NCBI GenBank assembly: GCA_016872595.1
Contig: VGZJ01000028.1
Location: 1-35,036 of the forward strand
Source: Planctomycetota bacterium
GTDB lineage: Bacteria; Planctomycetota; Planctomycetia; Gemmatales; Gemmataceae
DNA length: 35,036 nucleotides
Direction: 5' to 3'
Positions 24,660-32,800 of this stretch are shown one piece after another. The stretch's first letter is position 1, and each line of letters starts with the position of its first letter. The translations under genes and the position numbers were made by a program. Under the pieces are notes generated by a model, which was given only the letters and a program-made list of their open reading frames with translations, searched no databases and was not told the DNA's origin.

Positions 24660-26174
24660 ATGACCTCTCCCAGTACGTTCGCGCCGGTCGCGGGTCGCCT
24701 GTTCGTCGGGGGCGAGTGGCTCGCCCCGCGCGACGACTTCGCCAGCCGCAACCCGGCGAACCTCGACGAAGTCGTCGGCACGTTCCCGCAGGCGACGGAA
24801 GCCGAGGTCGCGTCGGCCGTCGATGCCGCGCGCGCGGCGTTCCCCGCGTGGCGGCGCACGTCGCGCATCCTGCGCGCCGAAGCCTTCGACCGGCTCGCCC
24901 AACTGGTGAAGCGCGACACGGACGCACTCGCGACGCTCATGGCTCGCGAGTGCGGCAAGAACCTGACCGAGTGCCGCGCCGAAGTGATCGAAGGCCTGCA
25001 CATGATCCAATACGTGTTCGGCGTCGGCCGAACCGGGGTCTACGGCGAGGTCGTCGCGAGTGAGATCGCGGAGAAGGACGCCTTCACTCGCCGCAAGCCG
25101 TGGGGCGTGGTCGCCGTCGTCACGCCGTGGAACTTCCCGTTCGCGGTGCCGCTGTGGATGCTGGGGCCGAGCTTGCTGGAAGGCAACACCTGCGTCTTCA
25201 AGCCGAGCGAAGAAACGCCGGCCATCGCGCAGCGGTTGGTCGAGTTGTTCGTCGAAGCCGGGTTTCCAAAGGGCACCGTGAACCTCGTGCAAGGCAGCGG
25301 ACCGGTGGGCGAAGCGCTGGTGAAGAACCCCGCCGTGAACGTCGTGTGCTTCACCGGCAGCTACGCGGTGGGCGAGCGCATTCAGCAGGTGTCGGCGACG
25401 ATCCCCAACCGCATCGTCGCGGCCGAGATGGGCGGTAAGAACGCGGTGATCGTATGCGACGACGCGCGGTTCGATCTCGCCGTGAACGCCGGCATCCTGA
25501 GCGCGTTCAAGACCACCGGCCAGCGGTGCGTGAGTGCAAGCCGTATCATCGTTCACGAATCGCTGATCGACCGCTACGCGCGGGCGTTCGTTGAGCAAGC
25601 GGCGCGGCTGCGGTTCGGCGACCCGCTGGACGCGAGCAACTTCGCCGGGCCGCTCGTGAACCGCAAGGGCGTCGAAAAGGTCTTGAGCTACAACGCGCTC
25701 GCCAAGAAAGAGGGCGTGAAGGTACTGGCCGACGGCGGCGAGTTGGGCGGCAAGGGCTGCTTCCTGTCGCCGTTCATCTATCAGGCGAACGCGAGCGCGG
25801 GCACGCGCGTCACTCACGAAGAGGTGTTCGGGCCGCACGTCGCGCTGATCCCGTTCAAGAGCGACGAAGAGGCCGCGGCAATTTACAACGATACCGAATA
25901 CGGCCTGTCGATGGCGGTCATCACGGAGAGCTACCGCAAGATGCGGTTCTTCCGCGACGAGTGCGATTACGGCATGGGCTACGTGAACCTGCCGAGCATC
26001 GGCGCGGAGGTCCACCTGCCGTTCGGCGGCGTGAAGAAGAGCGGCAACGGCCACCCAGCGCCGCGGGCGCTGGTGGACGCGGTCACGCACCGCACCGCGT
26101 TCACCGTGAACCACGGCACCGACATCAAGATGGCCCAAGGGCTGGCAACGGCAATCGACGGCGCGCCCGCGTAG
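24660..26174 (+). CDS. NAD(P)-dependent aldehyde dehydrogenase
   Basis: This 504-residue ALDH-superfamily enzyme oxidises an aldehyde to a carboxylate. Visible elements: VTPWNFPFAVPLW (oxyanion Asn), KPSE (cofactor-binding Lys), FTGS (Rossmann), E256 in EMGGKN (general base) and C290 in TTGQRCVSASR (nucleophile), then EEVFGPHVALIPF and a C-terminal LPFGGVKKSGNG. GGAG lies nine nt before the ATG. It is followed by a class III aminotransferase, a pairing typical of omega-amino acid degradation (e.g. GABA or lysine via semialdehyde). The two genes are 134 nt apart with an inverted repeat between. The substrate could also be an amino-adipate-type semialdehyde. Confidence 0.93.
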   Translation: MTSPSTFAPVAGRLFVGGEWLAPRDDFASRNPANLDEVVGTFPQATEAEVASAVDAARAAFPAWRRTSRILRAEAFDRLAQLVKRDTDALATLMARECGKNLTECRAEVIEGLHMIQYVFGVGRTGVYGEVVASEIAEKDAFTRRKPWGVVAVVTPWNFPFAVPLWMLGPSLLEGNTCVFKPSEETPAIAQRLVELFVEAGFPKGTVNLVQGSGPVGEALVKNPAVNVVCFTGSYAVGERIQQVSATIPNRIVAAEMGGKNAVIVCDDARFDLAVNAGILSAFKTTGQRCVSASRIIVHESLIDRYARAFVEQAARLRFGDPLDASNFAGPLVNRKGVEKVLSYNALAKKEGVKVLADGGELGGKGCFLSPFIYQANASAGTRVTHEEVFGPHVALIPFKSDEEAAAIYNDTEYGLSMAVITESYRKMRFFRDECDYGMGYVNLPSIGAEVHLPFGGVKKSGNGHPAPRALVDAVTHRTAFTVNHGTDIKMAQGLATAIDGAPA

Positions 26175-26184
26175 CGAAGCGTGT

Positions 26185-26287
26185 GCCGCACGATCGACGC
26201 AGACAAGACACGATCAAGACAGAATGCGAGTTTGGAGCCAACTCTGTCTTCCTCTGATCGTGTCTTCATTGGTGCTGATCGTGCGGC
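26185..26287. repeat. Imperfect inverted repeat between dehydrogenase and aminotransferase genes
   Basis: Three consecutive blocks pair: 26185-26195 with 26277-26287 (11 nt), 26205-26216 with 26255-26266 (12 nt, AAGACACGATCA) and 26217-26223 with 26243-26249 (7 nt). The arms are offset by small bulges. It lies upstream of the GGAGGG ribosome-binding site of the aminotransferase. Confidence 0.75.
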
Positions 26288-26308
26288 GAAAACCGGAGGG
26301 CCTCTCTC

Positions 26309-27667
26309 ATGTTCGCGTTCGATCACCTTCAGGTTCCCAACGTCCGCACGGCGCTGCCGGGGCCGAACGGCTCCGAGATGCTCGCGCGCGACAAGCTATA
26401 CGTGTCGCCGTCGTACACGCCGGTGTACCCGCTGTTCGTCGAGAGCGGCAGCGGGGCCGTGATTCAGGACGTGGACGGCAACCTGTTCCTCGACTTCACC
26501 GCGGGCATCGCGGTCACGAACACCGGGCACTGCCACCCCGAGGTGGTCGCGGCGATTCAGGATCAGGCCGCGAAGCTCATTCACATGAGCGGCACCGACT
26601 TCTACTACCGGCCGCAGATCGACCTCGCGGAGCGGCTGGCGAAGGTCGCGCCCGGCCCGACGCCGAAGAAGGTGTTCTTCTGCAACAGCGGCGCGGAAGC
26701 GCTCGAAGGCGCGCTGAAGCTGGCCCGGTTCCACACCGAGCGCAACCGCGTCGTCGCGTTCTTCGGCGCGTTCCACGGCCGCACCTACGGGGCCATGTCG
26801 CTCAGCGGGTCGAAGCTCGTCCACCGCCGCGGGTTCTCGCCGCTCGTGCCGGACATTCACCACGTCAACTTCCCGCGCGCCTGTCCCGAAGGAGGAACCT
26901 GCGCCGACAAGTGCAAGCTGATCGCGGAGATTGAGGACACCATCTTCAAGCGGACGTGCCCGCCGGAGGAAGTGGCCGCGATCTTCGTCGAACCGATTCA
27001 GGGTGAGGGCGGCTACCACCCGATCGCGCCGGGGTGCTTGCAGGCGCTCCGCGCGCTGTGCGACAAGCACGGCATTCTGCTCGTCGTGGACGAGGTGCAA
27101 TCGGGCATGGGCCGCACCGGGAAGATGTGGGCCGTGGAGCACTACGGCGTGGAACCGGACATCGTCTGCAGCGCGAAGGGCATCGCCAGCGGGATGCCGC
27201 TCGGCGCGATCATCGCCCGCGCGAACGTGATGGACTGGCCGCCCGGCAGTCACGCGAGCACGTTCGGCGGCAACCCTGTGAGCTGCCGCGCCGCGCTCGC
27301 CACCATCGACCTGCTCGAACGCGAGTACATGGCGAACGCGACCGCGCGCGGCGAGCAACTGCGCGCCGGGCTGCGCGCACTCGGCACGAAGCACAGCGGG
27401 CTGACCGGCGTTCGCGGGCTGGGCCTGATGACCGCCGCCGACCTGCCCACCGCCGCGACCCGCGAGAAGGTGATCCAAACCGCGTTCCACCGCGGCCTGC
27501 TGCTGCTGGGCTGCGGCGACAGCGCGATCCGCTTCTGCCCGCCGCTGTGCGTGTCCGCGGCGCAGGTGGAAACCGCGCTGGCGATCCTCGACGGCGTGCT
27601 GGGCGCGGTCGAACCGGCGAAGCCGGCCGCCGCGCCCGCCAGCAGCGGCGCGCTCCCGGTGGTGTGA
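26309..27667 (+). CDS. Class III PLP aminotransferase (acetylornithine/GABA aminotransferase-like)
   Basis: This 452-residue fold type I enzyme has K290 in CSAKGIASGMPLGA as the PLP lysine. Other motifs: FCNSGAEALEGALKLARF (phosphate), FFGAFHGRTYGAMSLSGS, EPIQGEGGY, VVDEVQSGMGRTGKMW (D binding the pyridine N) and HASTFGGNPVSC. The overall pattern (SPSYTPVYPLFVESGSGAVI, SGTDFYYRPQIDLAERL) is that of the broad 'acetylornithine aminotransferase family', which includes GABA aminotransferases and amino-acid racemases of Thermococcales. With the aldehyde dehydrogenase upstream, transamination of an omega-amino acid followed by oxidation of the semialdehyde is likely. GGAGGG lies eight nt upstream of the start. 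Confidence 0.9.
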   Translation: MFAFDHLQVPNVRTALPGPNGSEMLARDKLYVSPSYTPVYPLFVESGSGAVIQDVDGNLFLDFTAGIAVTNTGHCHPEVVAAIQDQAAKLIHMSGTDFYYRPQIDLAERLAKVAPGPTPKKVFFCNSGAEALEGALKLARFHTERNRVVAFFGAFHGRTYGAMSLSGSKLVHRRGFSPLVPDIHHVNFPRACPEGGTCADKCKLIAEIEDTIFKRTCPPEEVAAIFVEPIQGEGGYHPIAPGCLQALRALCDKHGILLVVDEVQSGMGRTGKMWAVEHYGVEPDIVCSAKGIASGMPLGAIIARANVMDWPPGSHASTFGGNPVSCRAALATIDLLEREYMANATARGEQLRAGLRALGTKHSGLTGVRGLGLMTAADLPTAATREKVIQTAFHRGLLLLGCGDSAIRFCPPLCVSAAQVETALAILDGVLGAVEPAKPAAAPASSGALPVV

Positions 27668-27680
27668 GAGAAAGAGACTA

Positions 27681-27773
27681 GTTTTGACAGGATCACAGGA
27701 CACGACAGGATGAGGAGAGGCAGGAATGCGGTCCGGTCTTTCCATCTCGTTCATCCTGTGATCCCGTCGAACC
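27681..27773. repeat. Second ACAGGAT-type inverted repeat
   Basis: GTTTTGACAGGATCACAGGA (27681-27700) pairs with 27754-27773; the 17 of 20 match differs only by transitions, which still pair as G-U in RNA. It belongs to the same ACAGGAT family as 23269-23357, four kilobases away. It lies after the aminotransferase stop and may mark its mRNA end. Confidence 0.75.
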
Positions 27774-27877
27774 TCTTCTCTCCTTTCTGGTGGTCACTGC
27801 GGTGAATCGGCTTTGATTTGACTCCTCCCCGGTTCCGACTTAGAACCTCCTTCGGGCGCACGCGCGAAAGGGGACAC

Positions 27878-28888
27878 ATGCCGACCGTTCTCGTTACCGG
27901 CGGTTGCGGGTTCATCGGCTCGAACTTCGTGCGCCACCTGCTCGCCACCGATCCCGGCGCGTCGGTCGTCAACCTCGACGCGCTCACCTACGCCGGCAAC
28001 CTCGCGAACCTCGCCGACCTCACCGGCCACCCGCGCTACACTTTCGTGAAGGGCGACATTACCAACCGCGACGACGTGCGCGGTGCGATGCGGCGCGGCG
28101 TCACCGACGTCATCAACTTCGCCGCCGAGAGCCACGTCGACCGCAGCATTCAGGACAGCGGGCCGTTCGTCCGCACCAACGTCATCGGCACACAAGTGCT
28201 GCTCGACGCGGCGCGCGAGTTCAAGGTCGCGAAGTACGTTCAAGTTTCGACCGACGAGGTGTACGGCAGCCTCGGTGCGACGGGCTTGTTCACCGAAGAA
28301 ACGCCCCTTCACCCGAACAGCCCGTACTCCGCGAGCAAGGCCGCGGCCGACCTGCTGGTGATGGCGTACCAGCACACGTTCGGTCTGCACGCGGTCGTGA
28401 CGCGGTGCTCGAACAACTACGGCCCGTACCAGTTCCCGGAAAAGCTGATCCCGCTGTTCGTGACGCGGCTGCTGAACGACGAGAAGGTGCCGGTGTACGG
28501 CGACGGCCAGCAGGTGCGCGACTGGATTCACGTTCTGGACCACTGCCGCGGGATCGAGGCCGCGTGGCGCAAGGGCGCGTCCGGCGAGGTTTACAACTTC
28601 GGCGGCAAGTGCGAGCTGACCAATCTCGCGCTCACAAAAACGCTACTCGCCGCGCTGGGCAAGTCCGAATCGCTGATCGAGTACGTGAAGGACCGCCCCG
28701 GCCACGACCGCCGCTACGCCATCGACTGCGCGAAGGCCGAGCGCGAACTGGGCTGGGCACCGCAAGAAACCTTCGCCGCCGGCCTGCGCGATACCATCGC
28801 GTGGTATCAGGCCAACACCGCGTGGGTCGGGGCGATCAAGAACAAGGAATATCTGGCGTACTACGAGAAGCAGTACGGCACGCACTAA
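27878..28888 (+). CDS. rmlB: dTDP-glucose 4,6-dehydratase
   Basis: This 336-residue short-chain dehydrogenase/reductase is the second enzyme of dTDP-rhamnose (deoxysugar) synthesis. The start is at 27878 (MPTVLVTGGCGFIGSNFVRH) with GAAAGGGG upstream; the frame upstream is unrelated. Motifs: NAD-binding GGCGFIG (8-14), NFAAESHVDRSI, STDEVYG, catalytic Y150-x-x-x-K154 (YSASK), TRCSNNYGPYQFPEKLIPLF, DWIHVLDHC and DRPGHDRRYAIDC. All are characteristic of RmlB rather than other NDP-sugar epimerases. The next gene encodes the nucleotidyltransferase. RmlC and RmlD are not in the window, so the product (rhamnose or another deoxysugar) is open. Confidence 0.93.
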   Translation: MPTVLVTGGCGFIGSNFVRHLLATDPGASVVNLDALTYAGNLANLADLTGHPRYTFVKGDITNRDDVRGAMRRGVTDVINFAAESHVDRSIQDSGPFVRTNVIGTQVLLDAAREFKVAKYVQVSTDEVYGSLGATGLFTEETPLHPNSPYSASKAAADLLVMAYQHTFGLHAVVTRCSNNYGPYQFPEKLIPLFVTRLLNDEKVPVYGDGQQVRDWIHVLDHCRGIEAAWRKGASGEVYNFGGKCELTNLALTKTLLAALGKSESLIEYVKDRPGHDRRYAIDCAKAERELGWAPQETFAAGLRDTIAWYQANTAWVGAIKNKEYLAYYEKQYGTH

Positions 28889-28890
28889 CG

Positions 28891-28963
28891 GGCGAACGGC
28901 CGGCGTGAGCCGGCCGGTGAGGGCGCGAACCTCTCACCTGCCGGCTCACGCCGGCCGTTCGCC
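28891..28963. repeat. 31-nt inverted repeat ending at a Shine-Dalgarno
   Basis: Arms 28891-28921 and 28933-28963 match at 30 of 31 positions, 11-nt loop. The left arm starts two nt after the rmlB stop; the right arm is followed directly by GGAGG (28964-28968) of the next gene. Each arm can fold alone (GGCCGGC-GTGA-GCCGGCC). Same placement as the repeat at 1724-1817. Confidence 0.88.
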
Positions 28964-28974
28964 GGAGGCACACA

Positions 28975-29703
28975 ATGTCCATTCGCGGCGTGATTCTGGC
29001 GGGCGGCAAGGGCACCCGCATGGGCGAGTTGACCCGCGTCACCAACAAGCACCTGCTGCCGGTCGGCCCGTGGCCGATGGTGTACCACCCGCTCAAGAAG
29101 CTCACCGGGGCCGGGTTACAGGAAGTGCTGCTCGTGTCCGGCACCGAGCACATGGGCGACTTCGTCGAACTACTCGGCAGCGGGCGCGACCACAACTGCC
29201 GGCTCACCTATCGCGTGCAGGACGAGGCCGGTGGCATCGCGCAGGCGCTGGGGCTGGCCGAACACTTCTGCATGGGTAGCCGCTCGCTCGTGCTGCTCGG
29301 CGACAACATCTTCCGCGACCCGCTCGTGCCGCTGTTGGAGAAAGCCAACTCGCGCCCGGACTGGGCATGGATCGGCCTCAAGGAAGTTCACGACCCCGGG
29401 CGGTACGGCGTCGCGGAGTTGCAAGGCGACAAGGTGATCGGCATCGAGGAGAAGCCGCAGAACCCGAAGAGCAACTGCGCCGTGGTGGGCATTTACATTT
29501 ACCCGCCGGACGTGTTCGGCCTCATCAAAACGCTCAGCCCGAGCCGGCGGAACGAACTAGAAATCACGGACGTGAACAACCACTACATCAAGCAGGGCCG
29601 CATGGGGTGCTTCAACCTCGACGGCTACTGGACGGACGCCGGCACGCTCGACAGCCTCGACCTCGCCAACGAGTTGGTGCGCAAAGAGCCGCCGCGGTTT
29701 TAG
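28975..29703 (+). CDS. Sugar-1-phosphate nucleotidyltransferase (RmlA-like, short form)
   Basis: This 242-residue protein starts MSIRGVILAGGKGTRMGELT, with the nucleotide-binding GGKGTR motif, then KHLLPVGPWPMVYHPL, LLGDNIF (metal D), VHDPGRYGVAEL, IEEKPQNPKSN and YWTDAGTLDSL. These match glucose-1-phosphate thymidylyltransferase. It is shorter than classical RmlA (about 290), as in RmlA2-like or archaeal forms without the C-terminal allosteric part. It probably makes the dTDP- or UDP-glucose used by the upstream dehydratase. GGAGG lies six nt upstream. It ends TAG directly before an inverted repeat. Confidence 0.88.
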   Translation: MSIRGVILAGGKGTRMGELTRVTNKHLLPVGPWPMVYHPLKKLTGAGLQEVLLVSGTEHMGDFVELLGSGRDHNCRLTYRVQDEAGGIAQALGLAEHFCMGSRSLVLLGDNIFRDPLVPLLEKANSRPDWAWIGLKEVHDPGRYGVAELQGDKVIGIEEKPQNPKSNCAVVGIYIYPPDVFGLIKTLSPSRRNELEITDVNNHYIKQGRMGCFNLDGYWTDAGTLDSLDLANELVRKEPPRF

Positions 29704-29806
29704 GTAGGTGCCGCGAGCCGAGCGGCACCGCGATACCCGCCCGGTTGCGACTCCTGTTTGTGCTTCACCCATGCCATCGCGGTGCCGCTCGGCTCGTGGC
29801 ACCTAC
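29704..29806. repeat. REPIN-like 31-nt inverted repeat sharing a stop codon
   Basis: Arms 29704-29734 and 29776-29806 match at 30 of 31 positions with a 41-nt spacer. Each begins (outer side) with GTAG and contains a perfect sub-hairpin (GGTGCCGC...GCGGCACC). The left arm starts right after the RmlA-like stop; the right arm includes the TAG stop of the kinase (29803-29805). Two inverted GTAG-led palindromes are the exact layout of a REPIN. Confidence 0.88.
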
Positions 29807-32800
29807 TTCTGAGCCGCCAGCGGCAGCTGAGGGCCGATGTCGGCAGCGGGGCGCACGTCGGCGCGCCAGCGCTTCACGGCCCCGTCGCGGCCCACTGTTA
29901 CCAGCGCGGTTCCGTCGGCGCTGAACGCCACGTCCAGCACGCGGTCGGCGTGCCCGCTCAGCGTCAGGCGCTCTTGCCCGGCGACCGGGTCCCAGAGGAT
30001 CACGGCCCGGTCGTCGCCACCGGAGGCGAGGGCGCGCGCGTCCGGGCTGAAGGCCAGCGCGTGGACCGCGGCCGTGTGACCGGGCAGGTCGCGCTGGTAC
30101 GCGAGCCGCCCGCCGGTGTCCACGGTCCACAACTGAATCAGCCCGCTGGCGTCGCCGGTCGCGAGCGCGCCGCCGATCCGGTCGAAGGCCAGCGCCTCGA
30201 CGTTCGGGCGCGCGCCGCCCGCGCCGGGCGCTTCGCTCAGCACCTTCCCGTCGAGCGACACGATCCGCACGCCGGGGCCGGCGGCGACCGCGAGCCACGG
30301 TTGCGTGGGGTGGAACGCCAGCGCGCGCGCGCCCGCGGCGCTAAGCACCACGGCCCCGCCGCGCGCGTCGACGGGTTGCTCGCTGGACGCCGGGAGCGCG
30401 TGCAGGTCGTAGGCGCGCACGGCGTCGGGGTCCGCGGCGGCGAGCCAGCGCCCCGACGGGTCGAGGGCGAGGGCGTGGGCCGGGGCCGGGGTGCGCACGA
30501 ACACGCCGCGCGCGAGGGTGCGACCGCGCGGCCCGCCGGGCCGGGCCGGGCCGGGCTGCCAGATGATCAGCCCGCCGTCCACCGCGAGAACGAACGTGCG
30601 CCCGTCCGCGGACACGGCCGCCGCGCGGGCCGCGCCCTTCAAGGTCGGCAAGCTGTACGGCATGGGCGTCAGGCTCAGCGGCCCCGGCGGACCGGGCGGC
30701 GCGGCGCGCGTGGGAGGTACGTAGTCCGCGACCAGCACGCGCACGCGCCCGGTGTCGTCGGCCACGAAGAACACCGTGCCCGCCCCGCCGATCGCGACCG
30801 CGGTCAGCCCCTGCGCGGTGGCCTTGCCGAACGGGTCGCGCGCGAACCGCAGCGCATCGTCCGGTTCGTGCGTGCGGGCGCTCGTCTGCCACACCACCGC
30901 CGCGCCGTCCATCCCACCGGAAACGAGCGTGCGCCGGTCGGGGGCGAACGCCAGCGCGTTCACCTGCTGGGCGTGGCCGTGCAGCACGCCGCGCTCGCGT
31001 CCGTCGTCCGCGTCCCACAGCCGCACGGTCTTGTCGAACCCGGCGCTGGCGAGCAGTTGGCCGTCGTCGCTGAACGTGAGGGCGAAGATGGACTTCGTGT
31101 GCCCGAAGAAGCGGCGGTCGCGCCACGTCTGGGTGTTGAACACGCGAACGACGGGCGGCGTGCCGTTGTTCGCGGTCGCGACCGTTTGGCCGTCCGGGGA
31201 GATGGCGACGGCGCGCACGGCGTCGGCGTGCGCGGGCAGCACGCGGACCAGCTTCGCCCCGTCCCCGGTCCACACCCTCGGGTACACATCCGCCCCGCCG
31301 GACACCACCAGCTTGCCGGTGTCGGCGACCGCGAGCGCGTACACGCCGCCGGGGTGCGCGCTCACCTCGCGCAGTTGGACGACGCGCCGGCCGTCGGGCG
31401 ACTGCGCGGCGCGGGTCAGCGCGACCGCGCCGGCCCCGGCCCCGCCGAACAGCGCGAGGTCCGGCCCCGCGGCGCGCCAGCCCGTGAGGTCCCACCAGCG
31501 CAGGAAGCCGTCCGCGCCGCCGGTCACGAGCGCGCGGCCGTCCGGGGCGAACGTCAGGCACGTGACCGCGCCCGCGTGCGCGTCCGGCACCGTTACCGCC
31601 GGGGCGACCGTGGGCACCTTCAGCAGCGGGCTGACGATGGGCCGGAGCCACGGCACCGCGTTCATCGTCCACCGCGCGGTGTCCAACACCTCGACCGGCA
31701 GCACCCAGAGGCGCACGGTCCCGTCCGCGCCGGCCGAGGCGACCACGCTCCCGTCGGCGCTGAACGCCAGCGCGTGAACGGTCCCGGTGTGGCCGTCGAG
31801 CGTCACCCACGTGCGGTTGGTGCGCGGGTCCCAGACGCGGATCTGGCCGGCGTCGCCGGCGGTGGCGACGAACGTGCCCGCGGGCGAGTACGCGACCGCG
31901 CGGAGCGGGTCGTTGGCCCCGTGCCCGGTGTACAGCAGGTCGTCGCGCTGGCACAGGCGGCGCAGGTAGTGCCACGTGAAGTCGCGCAAGTTCTTGGGGC
32001 ACCGGGCCTCGTCTTCGAGCAGGGCCGCGGCGCGCTGCGGGTCCCGCTCGCACAGGATCGCGACCTGCGCCAGTTGGAGCGCGTACGCGGCCCGGCGCGT
32101 GCGCTCGGCCTCGCGCGCGAGGTCGTCGGCCTGCTTCACCGCGTCGAGCCGGCGTTTCTCGTTCTCGGCCGCGAGGTCTTCCGCCCGCTTCTTCTGGCCC
32201 TCGGCACGCTCGCGCTCGCGCTGGGCCTCGATCCGCTCGTGCTCCTTCGCGGCCACCGCGTCGCGCACCCGGAAGTACGCCACCGACAGCACCGACACCA
32301 GCGCGACCGTCGCGACAACGGTGGTGGCGAGCAGCACCGCCAGCGCCGGGTGCCGCCGCGCCCACTTCACCCCGCGGCCCCACGCCGACAGCGGGCGGGC
32401 CTTGATCGGCTCGCCGTTGATGAACCGGCGCAGGTCGTCGGCCAGCGCCGCGGCGCTCGCGTACCGCTTGGCCGCGGACTTCGACAGGCACTTCAGGCAG
32501 ATCGTTTCGAGGTCGCGCGGCACCAGCGGGTGCAGGCGCTTGGGCGGAACCGGGTCGTCGTGGAGCACCTGCAATACGGTGTCCAGCGGGGTCTCGCCGC
32601 GGAACGGCGGGCGGCCGGTGAGCAGTTCGTACAGGATCGCCCCGAGCGCGTACACGTCCACGAGCGGGCCGACGTCGTGGGTCTTGCCGCTGGCCTGTTC
32701 GGGCGCGATGTAGCTGGGCGTGCCCATCACCGCGCCGGTGCGCGTGCCGCCCCCGCCCCCGTCGAGTGTTTCGTCGAGGCGCTTCGCCAGCCCGAAGTCG

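Noticed and set aside
23269-27773. The spaced ACAGGAT repeats as a CRISPR array
   Set aside because: Units are 7 nt, arranged as inverted arms in two separate gaps, without regular direct repeats and spacers or cas genes.
27878-29703. A complete dTDP-rhamnose operon
   Set aside because: Only RmlB and an RmlA-like protein are present; RmlC and RmlD are absent from the window.
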